DNA of 54,919 bases from Hyphomicrobiaceae bacterium (GTDB lineage: Bacteria > Pseudomonadota > Alphaproteobacteria > Rhizobiales > Hyphomicrobiaceae): NCBI GenBank assembly GCA_021730785.1, contig JAKFWF010000037.1, positions 1 through 54,919 on the forward strand, written 5' to 3'. The number at the start of each line of letters is the position of its first letter. The stretch's first letter is position 1. The notes below the pieces were generated by a model that saw nothing but the letters and a program-made list of their open reading frames with translations, was not told where the DNA came from and made no database searches. Positions 36,634 through 45,815 of this stretch are shown one piece after another. A program made the position numbers and the translations under genes.

Positions 36634-37173
36634 ATGACGGGGCAATCCAAACGCGTGCTGCTGGGCTACATTGCCAGCGCCCACGGCATCAAGGGCGAAT
36701 TGCTGATCAAGACCTATACGGGCGATCCGGCAGATATCGCCGCCTACGGTCCGCTGTACAGCGCCGATGGCGCGCGTAGCTTCAAGCTGAAGGTGATCCG
36801 CGTGACGGCCAAAGGCGTCATCGCACGCATCGCCGACGTCGCCGATCGCAATGCCGCCGAGCGCCTGAAGGGCACCGCCCTCCACGTCGACCGCGCCGCC
36901 CTGGGCGAGGCAGCGCCCGGCGAATACTACCATTCCGACCTGATCGGACTGGCAGCGCGCGGACCCGATGGTCGCCAGATCGGCGAAGTCAAATCGGTCA
37001 ACAACTTCGGCGCCGGGGACCTGCTGGAGATTGTGTTCACTGCCACCGGCAAGTCCGAGTTCATCCCCTTCACCGATGCCTGCGTGCCGACCGTCGATGT
37101 TGCCGGCGGCCACCTCGTCATCGTCATGCTTGCTGACGATGGCAGCAAGCGCGAAGACGAGCCACCGGAGTAG
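36634..37173 (+). CDS. rimM: 16S rRNA processing protein RimM
   Basis: A 179-residue RimM, which binds S19 and assists 30S head maturation. The N-terminal LLGYIASAHGIKGELLIKTYTGDP and the PRC-barrel segment YYHSDLIGLAARGPDGRQIGEVKSVNNFGAGDLLEI are typical. Its start abuts the pheA stop, so the two are coupled, but the usual neighbours rpsP and trmD are absent here. Confidence 0.95.
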   Translation: MTGQSKRVLLGYIASAHGIKGELLIKTYTGDPADIAAYGPLYSADGARSFKLKVIRVTAKGVIARIADVADRNAAERLKGTALHVDRAALGEAAPGEYYHSDLIGLAARGPDGRQIGEVKSVNNFGAGDLLEIVFTATGKSEFIPFTDACVPTVDVAGGHLVIVMLADDGSKREDEPPE

Positions 37174-37367
37174 GGCGATGGTAATGCCTGAGCACTTGGC
37201 AGGGCCACTCACGTGTGTGAACTGCGCACCAGTACCCGGGCGTAGGCTGAGTTTGCATATGCGTCCTGCCGAATAAATCGGCACAAACAGCTGGCCCCGA
37301 GGGGGCGCGATATGCTATTTTTGTTGCAACGCGGTAAACTGACGCCTACCCAACCGGTGCCCCTGGC

Positions 37368-38096
37368 ATGACTGCAACGCTTCAGCATTCTGATCCTTCA
37401 TCGCCCCGCAAAGAAGCGGTCGTCATAAAGAAGTATGCGAACCGGCGCCTCTACAATACCGAGGCCAGCGCCTACGTCACGCTGGATGATCTGGCGGCGA
37501 TGGTGCGCTCCGACCGCGATTTTGTCGTGTTCGATGCAAAGACTGGCGATGACCTGACGCACCAGGTGTTGACCCAGATCATCGTCGAGCAGGAAGGCAA
37601 GAGCGGCGGCCAGACCCTGCTGCCCGTGCCATTCCTGCGCCAGCTGATCCGCTTTTACGATGACAGCATCGGCAAGATGGTGCCGAGCTATCTGCAAATG
37701 AGTTTGCAGACGCTGGTCAACGAGCAGGAGCGATTCCGCTCGCAGTTCGCCCCGTTCTTTGCCCAGACCCCGTTCGGCACAACCGCATTCGAGGCGATGC
37801 AGGAGCAGACCCGAAAGAACATGGCCATGTTCGAACAGGCCATGAAGATGTGGACGCCGTTCGCAAGTCCGCTACCGCTGGGCAAGGCGATGCCGGCTGG
37901 TTCGAGCGGCCCATCGACCGCCACACCGACCAGCGCAACCCCAGCGTCTACATCAAAACCGGCGACTATCTTGCCGACACACGGTGCCACGGCCGGCCCT
38001 TCGGCAACCGTGAACACCGATCTGTCGGACCTGCGCGCAGAATTGGCCGCCATGCAGGCGAAGATCGAGAAGCTGTCGCAGAGCCACAACAGCTGA
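37368..38096 (+). CDS. phaR: polyhydroxyalkanoate synthesis repressor PhaR
   Basis: A 242-residue PhaR. The N-terminal DNA-binding domain is clear (VIKKYANRRLYNTEASAYVTLDDLAAMVR, residues about 19-47), followed by the PHB-accumulation repeats (YLQMSLQTLVNEQERFRSQ) and a Pro/Ala/Thr-rich linker, then a C-terminal coiled coil (LRAELAAMQAKIEKLSQ). It senses free PHA and represses phasin genes. No pha synthase genes are in the window. About 190 bp of non-coding DNA precede it. Confidence 0.93.
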   Translation: MTATLQHSDPSSPRKEAVVIKKYANRRLYNTEASAYVTLDDLAAMVRSDRDFVVFDAKTGDDLTHQVLTQIIVEQEGKSGGQTLLPVPFLRQLIRFYDDSIGKMVPSYLQMSLQTLVNEQERFRSQFAPFFAQTPFGTTAFEAMQEQTRKNMAMFEQAMKMWTPFASPLPLGKAMPAGSSGPSTATPTSATPASTSKPATILPTHGATAGPSATVNTDLSDLRAELAAMQAKIEKLSQSHNS

Positions 38097-38151
38097 GCTC
38101 GATAATCGTGTAACCGATGGCCGAGGGCGCAGTGCCGATCGCAAGGCCCGG

Positions 38152-39906
38152 TCAGGCGCTGCGCAGCGGGCGGAACGGGCTGCCGTTGTCGGTTGCGAGC
38201 AGCGGCTTGCCGAAATGGAACCCTTGCAGGTAGTCGACGCCGGAACTCGCCAGCATGTCGGCGGTCGTCTCGTCGCCGACCCATTCGGCGACCGTCTCCA
38301 TGTTGAACGACCGCGCCAGTTGCACCATCGTGTTGATGAAGATCGCATCGGCCTTGTCGGCCGACAGGTTCTTCACGAAGGCGCCGTCGATCTTGACCAT
38401 GTCGACCGCCAGGTGCTTCAGGTTCTTGAACGACGTATATCCGGCGCCGAAATCGTCGATCGCGACACGGCAGCCGAGATCCTTAAGCGTATCGACGAAG
38501 GCCACCGACTGGTCGATGTCGTCGATCGCCGTGGTCTCGGTGATCTCGATCGTCAACCGCTCGGTCAGCCGCCGGTCCCCGGCCGTGAGGCGGTGCAAGG
38601 CAACCATCCATTCGTGATCGCTGCAAGTCAGGGACGACACGTTGAGCGATAGCCGCACGTGCGGATGCAGCTTGGCGAACGCAACCGACAGCTCCAGCGT
38701 CCGCCGGTCAATCAACCTGGACAGACCGAGTTGCTCGGCGACCTCGATGAACTCCCCTGCAGCGATGATGCCGCCATCGGGGCGCGCCATGCGCAGCAAG
38801 GCCTCATAGAGCACCGGCTGACGAGTCCTCGTCGATACGATTGGCTGCAACGCCAGCAGCATGCGATTGTCATCGAGCGCCTTGATTACATCGTCGGCGA
38901 CGGTGATGTTGCGGCGCCGCGCACTTTCCCGGGCGGGGCTCGGCTCGAAGGCATGATAACAATCGTGGCGCTTGAGCTTGGCGGTGTCGAGCGCCTGCAG
39001 GGCCGCGTTTGCCGCCTGCTGCACGGTCGTAGCTTGGCTTGGCACCAGCACGCCGCCGATCGAAATGGTCGCCGACAACTGGCAGGCCGTCGTGCGGATC
39101 GGCGTATCGCGGATGGCCTTCATGAACCGCTCGGCGGCAATCCGCGCAGCGCCGGCATTGCACTCGCTGAGCACGATGCCGAACTTGTTCGACGAGTAGC
39201 GCCCGAGCGTGTCGCCGCCCCGCAGCTTCGATTTCAGACCATGGCCGATTTCCGTGATGATCTCGTCGCCGACATCGAAACCAAAGGCTTCATTGACAAC
39301 CGACATGTTGTTGATCGCGACGACCAGGAATGCCGCCGATTGGCCGGTCGCCGTGGCCTGGGTCATGGCCGCATCGAGTGCCTCGGACAGGCGGATCCGG
39401 TTGAGCTGGCCGGTCAGTTCGTCATGTTCGCTGCGAAACAGCAATTGCTGCTGTTCCTTGAGCCGGTCGTTGATCACGCGGATCACGCCGCGGGCTCGCA
39501 CGGCCTGGCCGTCGGCGTCCGCCCACCAGCTGCCGTGGTCTTCGAGCCAGATTGCAAAATCGCGCCGCCGGCCGTGTGGCAGGAACCGGTACTGGATGCG
39601 GTAGGGAATGGCCTTGGCGGTGGCGCTGTGCTGTCCGCCGATCGCCTGGTTGCGGCGGTTCAAGTGTTCGGAGGCCACCAGTTTCTTGAAGCGAGCACCA
39701 GAGGAGATTTCATCGAGTGTGGCGACGCCCAGTACATCGAGCACATTGCATTCCCAGTCGATCAGATCGCTGGCGATATCCCAGATGTAGGCGGTTTCCT
39801 CCACGGTCGAAAGGATGTCGACCAGGCTCATTTCGGTGTCGGGCAGGTCGGCTAGGGCTGCCGTCCGCTGTGTCAGGGGCGAGGAGTGTGGCGGAGATGG
39901 CTTCAC
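38152..39906 (-). CDS. PAS-GGDEF-EAL protein with degenerate GGDEF site
   Basis: A 584-residue cyclic-di-GMP protein starting at GTG. A PAS-like sensor spans about residues 30-150, then a GGDEF domain (155-315) whose signature is SSNKF at 238-242 instead of GGDEF, so it cannot be a normal cyclase. The EAL domain (about 340-570) keeps EAL (368-370), the ETTAID and DDFGAGYTSFKNL blocks and Lys505, so it should hydrolyse c-di-GMP. Expected to be a phosphodiesterase whose degenerate domain may bind GTP as a regulator. Confidence 0.88.
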   Translation of the reverse strand: MKPSPPHSSPLTQRTAALADLPDTEMSLVDILSTVEETAYIWDIASDLIDWECNVLDVLGVATLDEISSGARFKKLVASEHLNRRNQAIGGQHSATAKAIPYRIQYRFLPHGRRRDFAIWLEDHGSWWADADGQAVRARGVIRVINDRLKEQQQLLFRSEHDELTGQLNRIRLSEALDAAMTQATATGQSAAFLVVAINNMSVVNEAFGFDVGDEIITEIGHGLKSKLRGGDTLGRYSSNKFGIVLSECNAGAARIAAERFMKAIRDTPIRTTACQLSATISIGGVLVPSQATTVQQAANAALQALDTAKLKRHDCYHAFEPSPARESARRRNITVADDVIKALDDNRMLLALQPIVSTRTRQPVLYEALLRMARPDGGIIAAGEFIEVAEQLGLSRLIDRRTLELSVAFAKLHPHVRLSLNVSSLTCSDHEWMVALHRLTAGDRRLTERLTIEITETTAIDDIDQSVAFVDTLKDLGCRVAIDDFGAGYTSFKNLKHLAVDMVKIDGAFVKNLSADKADAIFINTMVQLARSFNMETVAEWVGDETTADMLASSGVDYLQGFHFGKPLLATDNGSPFRPLRSA

Positions 39907-40020
39907 GGTTGGCCCACCGTTCGATCGCTGTGCGCGGCGCTGATGCAGTACCGACGAATGCGCACGCTACGTGACAAATCCTAACAAGGCTTGAACTTAT
40001 GGATCAGTGTTGAACTGGCA

Positions 40021-40062
40021 AACAGCAACGGCCGGCACCCTGGTGCCGGCCGTTGCGCTGTT
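40021..40062. terminator. long hairpin downstream of the 137-residue membrane gene
   Basis: A 15-bp perfect stem (GCAACGGCCGGCACC / GGTGCCGGCCGTTGC) with a 2-nt loop lies after the minus-strand gene at 40092, extended outward by AACA/TGTT across a 2-nt bulge. There is no strong T-run. It may terminate transcription before the EAL gene or act as an insulating structure. Confidence 0.6.
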
Positions 40063-40091
40063 CGCCGCCGTGTCGGTGTCGGCGCGCTGGC

Positions 40092-40505
40092 CTACTGTTC
40101 GCCGCCGATGCTCAGATCGCGACGGGCAACGCGGATGCCGATCGTGTAGCCGGCGACCACGTCAATCAGCGTCGCAATCAGGATCATGAAGAAAATCGAG
40201 GTGGCGGCCTGCGGCACCACGATGAACTCGATCAAGCAAACGATGAACACCAGCATCGACAGGCCGTGGTCGAGCATGGACGCCGTCGACGTGTAGGTCG
40301 ACTTCAGGATCTCGACAAACAGGATGACGAGCGTCACCAGCATGAGCAAGTCGCCGGTCGTGAACTTCCAGCTGCCTTTGCTGACCATGGGGAGCGTGAA
40401 CAGCTCCTTCGACAACGTCTCCACAGGGATAGCGCCGCCGAGAAAAACGATCGAGTTGTACAGCAAGAACGGGATGATGATCAGCGGCAGAGCGCGCAGG
40501 GACAT
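40092..40505 (-). CDS. small four-helix membrane protein
   Basis: A 137-residue protein with four predicted membrane segments (about residues 5-25, 50-65, 75-95 and 105-125) and short connecting loops. It begins MSLRALPLIIIPFLLYNSIVF, with GGAGA upstream of the ATG. I do not recognise a function; similar small membrane proteins of unknown role occur in many alphaproteobacteria. It precedes rpmF on the minus strand by gene order but has its own ribosome-binding site. Confidence 0.65.
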   Translation of the reverse strand: MSLRALPLIIIPFLLYNSIVFLGGAIPVETLSKELFTLPMVSKGSWKFTTGDLLMLVTLVILFVEILKSTYTSTASMLDHGLSMLVFIVCLIEFIVVPQAATSIFFMILIATLIDVVAGYTIGIRVARRDLSIGGEQ

Positions 40506-40603
40506 GTCTCGTCTCCAAAAAAAGGCAGTTACGCAGCTTTTGCGCATTGCATCGCACGGATGCACGACGACTCAATGACCGAGGTGCGGCGCAGCAGTGA
40601 CGA

Positions 40604-40789
40604 TCAGACGTCGGTCTTGGGCTCGAGCACCTGCATACCGCGGTACTTGCCGGTTTTCAGATCGATGTGGTGCGGGCGGCGGCGCTCACCGCTTTCCTTG
40701 TCTTCCACATAGGTCGGCGCCTTCAGTGCATCCGCGGAACGGCGGAAACCGCGCTTCATCGGTGAGGTTTTTCGCTTCGGAACGGCCAT
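40604..40789 (-). CDS. rpmF: 50S ribosomal protein L32
   Basis: A 61-residue L32 ([20 protein letters not shown], ending [11 protein letters not shown]). It lacks the zinc-binding CxxC pair, the usual form in alphaproteobacteria. The [25 protein letters not shown] stretch is diagnostic of the rhizobial type. Confidence 0.97.
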   Translation of the reverse strand: MAVPKRKTSPMKRGFRRSADALKAPTYVEDKESGERRRPHHIDLKTGKYRGMQVLEPKTDV

Positions 40790-40993
40790 TTGCGTGTCTC
40801 CAACATGTACCCGTGTCGGAACCATCCGCAGCACGGCACTCGTAGTCAATTGTGATCTGGACGAGCCGTGTCTGGCGCACTCGGAGGCGCCAATCAAGCC
40901 CGATCGCTGCGGCTTATAGCTAATCTCGGTTGCGAACGCCAGCACGGAACGCAGATTAGGGTCCCGCCGAAACGGAGATTCACTTGCATTACG

Positions 40994-41024
40994 AAAAACG
41001 GCTCGCCCGTCGCCGGGTGAGCCG
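40994..41024 (-). terminator. rho-independent terminator of the PsiF-repeat gene
   Basis: On the minus strand an 11-bp stem (CGGCTCACCCG / CGGGCGAGCCG, one G-T pair) with a 4-nt loop is followed by TTTTT (40994-40998). It ends about 25 nt after the PsiF-like stop. Confidence 0.8.
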
Positions 41025-41048
41025 CTGATTTTGTTTCCCTGGGACGTC

Positions 41049-41351
41049 TCAGGGAGCCTTTTTGCACTTGGCCATGAACGACTTGCGGGGCTTGCCCTTG
41101 AGGCCCTTGGCGGTCGCGTCGGCCGAGCACTTGAGCGACTTTTCGGTGCGTGGTGCGGCCGGCTTGCTGGCCTTGGGCGTCTTCGCAGCTTTGGTGGTCG
41201 CCGCCTTGGCAGCATTTGCCGTTGCGGTGGCTGGCTTGGCCGGCGCAGCCACAGCCGGCGGTGCGGCCGGTGTCGTCTGAGCAACGGCTGCCGTGGTGCC
41301 GACCGCAAGCAGAATTGCAACGGCAGCAGCGGCGTATTTGATGATAGTCAT
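41049..41351 (-). CDS. PsiF-repeat small secreted protein
   Basis: A 100-residue protein with a signal peptide ([23 protein letters not shown]), an Ala/Lys/Pro-rich spacer and a C-terminal PsiF repeat ([24 protein letters not shown]) with its two cysteines. PsiF proteins are induced by phosphate starvation in E. coli, but their role is unknown. It ends with a clear terminator. Confidence 0.8.
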   Translation of the reverse strand: MTIIKYAAAAVAILLAVGTTAAVAQTTPAAPPAVAAPAKPATATANAAKAATTKAAKTPKASKPAAPRTEKSLKCSADATAKGLKGKPRKSFMAKCKKAP

Positions 41352-41513
41352 GTGAGCAAAAGCCTCCGGTGGGCGCTGATCGGGTGATTGCAGATGTTGG
41401 ATCGACCTGGACAGTCAGGCATGCGCGTCGCAACGGATCTAACCTGATTCGTCCCCATATGGTTACCGAAACCTTACTATGGTAAATGGCTTAGTGGGTT
41501 CGGCGTCTCTTTT

Positions 41514-42308
41514 CTATTCGCTCCACGGCACCCCGCCGGCGTAACTGCGATAGCTCACGGCCGACTGCCAACCGGCATCTACCGGCAACAGAACGCCGGT
41601 GATCGAACGGGCCTGCTGTGAACACAAGAACGCCACCGCATCGGCGATGTCGGCTGGAACCGGCAGCGTGGGTAGGGCATGCACGGCCATGATCTTGGCC
41701 ATGTCGCGCTCGCCGGCCGCAACCTTGGCCTTCAACGGCGGTGTCATGACGTAGGTCGGACCGACGCTGTTGACGCGGATATTGTGACGGCCGAGCTCGA
41801 CCGCCAGCAGCTGCGTCAGGCGCACCACGGCCGCCTTGCCGATGTTGTAGGCTGGGATCGGCAGCGGCAGCACGCTGTTGATCGAGCCGATGGTGACGAT
41901 CGCCCCGTGCCGAGCCGGGATCATCTGGCGGGCGAAGGCGCGGCACGCATGCAACGTGCCGCCATAGTTCACCGCCCACATCCGTTCGTGGGCTGCCATA
42001 TCCATATCGAGGATCGACTCGGTATTGGGAATCAGCCCGGCCGACGTTACGAGAACCGTGGCCGGCCCGAGGTCGGCGGCAACCTCGGCGGCGACCCGAT
42101 CGACGGCCGCCGCATCGGCCACATCGCAGCTGTAGGCCAAGGCACGCCTGCCGCCGGTCGCCAGGGACGCCGCGACGGACTTGGCATCGGCGATGTTGCG
42201 ATCGATCACAGCCAGGTCATAGCCATCGGCCGCCAGCCGGCGCACGGTTGCTTCGCCGATGCCACTGGCGCCGCCTGTTACTACGGCCACGCGCTGCTGC
42301 TGTGCCAT
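41514..42308 (-). CDS. short-chain dehydrogenase/reductase
   Basis: A 264-residue SDR. The cofactor motif TGGASGIGEA, the Ser-Tyr-Lys catalytic set (GSINS..., YNIGK) and the C-terminal SITGVLLPVDAGW are standard. It lacks sequence features that name a substrate. GGAGGA lies just before ATG 42308. Transcribed leftward, alone. Confidence 0.87.
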   Translation of the reverse strand: MAQQQRVAVVTGGASGIGEATVRRLAADGYDLAVIDRNIADAKSVAASLATGGRRALAYSCDVADAAAVDRVAAEVAADLGPATVLVTSAGLIPNTESILDMDMAAHERMWAVNYGGTLHACRAFARQMIPARHGAIVTIGSINSVLPLPIPAYNIGKAAVVRLTQLLAVELGRHNIRVNSVGPTYVMTPPLKAKVAAGERDMAKIMAVHALPTLPVPADIADAVAFLCSQQARSITGVLLPVDAGWQSAVSYRSYAGGVPWSE

Positions 42309-42386
42309 GCGTTCCTCCTTCAGGTTTGCGCCCAGGTCTGCGCCTTGGTCGGTCTCGCGACTATCGGACACGCGCCGCAATAGGAC

Positions 42387-42438
42387 AAGAGGCGCGCCCT
42401 GGTTCATCGGGGGGGATGATGAACCGTGCGCGCCTCTT
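42387..42438. terminator. large bipartite hairpin after tadG-like gene
   Basis: An outer 11-bp perfect stem (AAGAGGCGCGC / GCGCGCCTCTT) encloses an inner 7-bp stem (GGTTCAT at 42401-42407 / ATGAACC at 42419-42425). It lies between the SDR start and the TadG-like stop. It reads as a terminator, though with a short T-run only. Confidence 0.7.
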
Positions 42439-42501
42439 GTAGCTCGTGCTGATCAGGAGGAGGGGGTGCCGATCAGCCCGAGTTTCGCTGTGAGCCCTAT
42501 C

Positions 42502-43758
42502 TCAGCTGGAGAGACGCAGGCTCACGATGTCGGTTGCGATTTCGCGGAAGGCGGCGTTGAGGGCAGCTTCGTTCTCGGCCCGATAGAACTTGCTGGCCGA
42601 ACTGGCACACGCACTGAGCGTATTGATTGCGGTCTGGTTGCCTGCCAACTGGAAGCCGACCGTGTAGACAATGATCCCCTTGGCCTTCATGCCGGCGCAG
42701 ATCTCGACCGACAAGCGGCTGGCAGGAATGACGTTGGCGTTTTTCGACACTCCACCGACCGTATTGTAATCGCCGTCGGTCATCAGGATCACGCTCTTGA
42801 TCGTTCTGCCATCGTCGTAGGCGGCGGGGGCACTGGCACCACCCCAGACGCTGGCCCAGTTCGGCGACACCAGGTTCCAGGCCCAGGCCGCACCCAGCTG
42901 ACCAGCCGTGGAACCGGCTGCAGCGTAGCTGTCGACATCCGACTTCAACGATGCCTTGTCGTCGGTGAGCGGCTTGACCGTTGCCGTCGGGCAGTTCTGG
43001 ATGGCGACCGGGAAATCCGCGCGGATCTTGTAGGCATCCGGACCCACCGGCGCGGCGTCCGTCTTGTCGTTGGTCGGAGTCAGGCGCTCATAGGTGCAAG
43101 TGTTGGCCGAAGCGCGGTTGCCATCGACGGCCCGGATGAAGCGGCCAACGTTGACGCCGGCAGAGAACGGCGCAAGACCAATGCGAACCTTCTGGCCGGT
43201 CGGTGCATCCGGGATCAGGATATCGAACAGGTCCTTGGCCGCCACCTTCAGTGCTGCGAGCTTGGGTCCGGCCATCGAACCCGTGACGTCGAGCTGCAGA
43301 CCGATCTCGAGATCCTTCTGATCGAAAATCGCGACCGAGTTCCTCGGCACGGTGAATTCGTTGATGCCGATCAGGCCGACGAACAGTGTGGGCACTCTGG
43401 CGGTGGCGGTGACACCGACCGACCCCAGGTTCCGGTTGATATCGACCGCGAAGTTGGTGACCGTCGCGTAGGTTCCAGCGCCGGCCGGACCGGTGAAATC
43501 GATATCGAAATATTGCCGCGTCAGTGTCGTGACACCGGCATTGTTGAGATTTTCCAGGCGCATACCCTTGGCACCGGCCAAGGCTGCTGCATCGAGCGAG
43601 GCACTGATCCGGCTTGCGGTATGATACACGCGGCCAAGATCGATCGCCATGCCAGCGACCAGGAACAGCACGAGCGATGTCAGGGCGAATACAACGGCGA
43701 CGGTGCCGCGCTCATCCGATGCGAAATTCGCGTTCGGGCTGTTTGCTATGTGTGCCAT
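42502..43758 (-). CDS. TadG-like pilus assembly protein with vWA domain
   Basis: A 418-residue protein. The N-terminal TadE/TadG membrane segment (GTVAVVFALTSLVLFLVAGMAIDLGRVY) precedes a von Willebrand A domain: the MIDAS-like DVTGSMAG (about residues 157-164) replaces the usual DxSxS with DVTGS, and the MTDGDYN motif follows. TadG proteins assist Flp/Tad pili or surface assembly. TadA/B/C and pilin genes are not seen nearby, so this copy is isolated. GGAGG lies upstream of the start. Confidence 0.85.
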   Translation of the reverse strand: MAHIANSPNANFASDERGTVAVVFALTSLVLFLVAGMAIDLGRVYHTASRISASLDAAALAGAKGMRLENLNNAGVTTLTRQYFDIDFTGPAGAGTYATVTNFAVDINRNLGSVGVTATARVPTLFVGLIGINEFTVPRNSVAIFDQKDLEIGLQLDVTGSMAGPKLAALKVAAKDLFDILIPDAPTGQKVRIGLAPFSAGVNVGRFIRAVDGNRASANTCTYERLTPTNDKTDAAPVGPDAYKIRADFPVAIQNCPTATVKPLTDDKASLKSDVDSYAAAGSTAGQLGAAWAWNLVSPNWASVWGGASAPAAYDDGRTIKSVILMTDGDYNTVGGVSKNANVIPASRLSVEICAGMKAKGIIVYTVGFQLAGNQTAINTLSACASSASKFYRAENEAALNAAFREIATDIVSLRLSS

Positions 43759-43985
43759 TTCAGTCCTCCGTGAAGCAGCGGCGAGGCGCTTTGCTCAGGG
43801 GGACTGCAATCGAGATGCCCAGACGGGCCGATCACGGCGAAACCGACCGGCGGGCTTGGGACAAAGTGAAAATTGCGTAAATCTGTGATCGATCAGGGCT
43901 GGAAGTTCAGCCGTTGCGCCACATCGACACGGCGCTTAACCCGAACTCAAGGAGTGCCGGCGGCCTGTTGTTTGGCTTACAGCAG

Positions 43986-44005
43986 GTTTCGTTCCACTAC
44001 GAAAC
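43986..44005 (-). terminator. small hairpin after SdhAF4-like gene
   Basis: A 7-bp perfect stem (GTTTCGT / ACGAAAC) with a 6-nt loop lies directly after the minus-strand stop at 44013. Weak, with no T-run. The rest of the interval 43759-44012 holds no gene and must contain the tadG-like promoter. Confidence 0.4.
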
Positions 44006-44012
44006 GGCGCCA

Positions 44013-44243
44013 TCAGAAGTCCCAGGCGATGCCGCCCTTCTCCCAATCGCCGAAGCGGATTGGATCGGGTCCTTCGCGTCCGCCGACCTCGGCTGGTCGC
44101 TGGGCGTCGGCTGCGTCCCGCAAGCTGCGTCGCTCGGCGGCTTCGGCCAGGGCGCGCTGCGCCGCCGGACTCAACACCCGCGCCGACCCGACCTGTTTGA
44201 TCGAATCGACACCCTGGGCCACCGTATCGTCGTCTTCTGTCAT
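44013..44243 (-). CDS. DUF1674 protein, SdhAF4-like
   Basis: A 76-residue protein. The C-terminal block EVGGREGPDPIRFGDWEKGG then IAWDF is the DUF1674 signature of succinate dehydrogenase assembly factor 4, which helps flavinylated SdhA mature. The N-terminal half is low-complexity (Ala/Glu/Arg). GGAGGG lies before the ATG. It is divergent from rsmB. Confidence 0.86.
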   Translation of the reverse strand: MTEDDDTVAQGVDSIKQVGSARVLSPAAQRALAEAAERRSLRDAADAQRPAEVGGREGPDPIRFGDWEKGGIAWDF

Positions 44244-44372
44244 GCTTGCGCCCTCCGTTCCGGTCTGGGACAGGTGTCTGCCTCATACACTATACCCTTG
44301 CCAACGCTTACGTCGCCGGTCGGCCTGCCGATCAGGCTGCTTACACCGCCCCCTGGAGTTAATTGGCACGAC

Positions 44373-45734
44373 ATGAATGAAATCGCTGATCAGGGGCGCC
44401 GGACCACAACCGGCCGCACACCCCAAGGCTATGGAGCCCGCAAACTCGCCGTCGTCCTGGTGGCAGCAGTCCTGCGTCACGGCCGGGCCTTCGATGATGC
44501 CTTTGCCTTCACCAACGATCATGCTGACCATCAGGCCCTCGACCCGCGCGATCGCGGCATGGCACGCATGATCGCATCCACGGTCCTGCGCCGCCAGGGC
44601 CAGATCGATGCCGTGCTGGCGACCTTCCTCGATAAACCGCTGCCGGAAAAACGTGGCGACCTCTCGTCCATCCTGCAGACCGCAGCGGCGCAATTGCTGT
44701 TCATGGGTGCTGCCCCACACGCGGTCATCAATATCGCCGTCGAACTGGCGCGCAACGATCCGACGTCGGCCCGGTTCGACAAGCTGACCAACGCCGTACT
44801 GCGCCGCGTGGCCGAACGGGGTGCCGACCTGATCGCTGCGCAAGACGCGACCCGCCTCAACATGCCCGACTGGATCTGGACCCGATGGGCCGATGCCTAT
44901 GGCGACGACGTGGCTCGCCTGATCGCCGCAGCGTCACTGGAGCAGGCGCCACTCGACATCTCGGTCAAATCGGATGCGGCCGGCTGGGCCGCGAAACTCG
45001 GCGCCGAGGTGCTGCCGACGGGCACCTTGCGGCTCGCGGCCGAGGGCCGGGTCGAGCAACTCGCGGGTTACGATGAAGGCGGATGGTGGGTCCAGGATGC
45101 GGCGGCCGCCATTCCGGCGCGATTGCTCGGCGACGTGAAGGGTAAACGCGTCGCAGATCTGTGCGCGGCGCCCGGCGGCAAGACGCTGGCACTGGCAGCG
45201 CGTGGCGCACGCGTGACGGCGGTCGACCAGTCGGCCGATCGCCTGGCCCGAGTGATGGCAAATCTCACCCGCGTCGGGCTCGAAGCCGAGATCGTCGAAG
45301 CCGATGTGACGACGTGGGTCCCACCCGAGCCATTCGATGCGGTCCTGCTCGACGTGCCGTGCTCTTCGACCGGCACCATCCGCCGCCATCCCGACATTCT
45401 GCGCTTGAAGCGGCCAGCCGACATCGCCAAGCTGGTGCCGATCCAGGCCCGGATGCTCGACAATGCAGTGCGGATGGTCAAGCCCGGCGGCCTCGTCGTG
45501 TTCTGCACCTGCTCGCTGGAACCGGAGGAAGGCGTCCGCCAGATCGGCGCCCTGCTCCGCGCCAATCGCAACCTCAAGCGGCGGCCGATCCTGGCGCTGG
45601 AGTTCGGTGGTCATTCCGACTGGATCGGCCCGGAAGGCGACCTGCGCACTCTACCGTTCCATCTGCCGCGCGAGCGACCCGAACTGTCCGGCATGGACGG
45701 CTTTTTCGCCGCCCGCCTCGTGCGCAAGGCGTGA
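44373..45734 (+). CDS. rsmB: 16S rRNA m5C967 methyltransferase RsmB
   Basis: A 453-residue RNA cytosine-C5 methyltransferase. An N-terminal NusB-like domain (about residues 20-150) precedes the SAM-dependent catalytic part: LCAAPGGKTLALAA binds SAM, and the two catalytic cysteines are in DVPCSSTGT and FCTCSLEPEEG. ATG 44373 gives the family start; longer frames upstream are non-coding. Confidence 0.94.
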   Translation: MNEIADQGRRTTTGRTPQGYGARKLAVVLVAAVLRHGRAFDDAFAFTNDHADHQALDPRDRGMARMIASTVLRRQGQIDAVLATFLDKPLPEKRGDLSSILQTAAAQLLFMGAAPHAVINIAVELARNDPTSARFDKLTNAVLRRVAERGADLIAAQDATRLNMPDWIWTRWADAYGDDVARLIAAASLEQAPLDISVKSDAAGWAAKLGAEVLPTGTLRLAAEGRVEQLAGYDEGGWWVQDAAAAIPARLLGDVKGKRVADLCAAPGGKTLALAARGARVTAVDQSADRLARVMANLTRVGLEAEIVEADVTTWVPPEPFDAVLLDVPCSSTGTIRRHPDILRLKRPADIAKLVPIQARMLDNAVRMVKPGGLVVFCTCSLEPEEGVRQIGALLRANRNLKRRPILALEFGGHSDWIGPEGDLRTLPFHLPRERPELSGMDGFFAARLVRKA

Positions 45735-45765
45735 TGCACAACCAAGTGGCGCCACGGACTTGTTT

Positions 45766-45782
45766 CGCGCGCGCGCGCGCGC
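45766..45782. repeat. alternating CG dinucleotide run
   Basis: Seventeen bases of alternating C and G lie 34 bp before the heparinase-like gene. Such tracts can adopt Z-DNA and are prone to slippage. No other feature seen. Confidence 0.6.
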
Positions 45783-45815
45783 TATGGGCGATTCCATGCA
45801 GGACCGAGTTCATTC

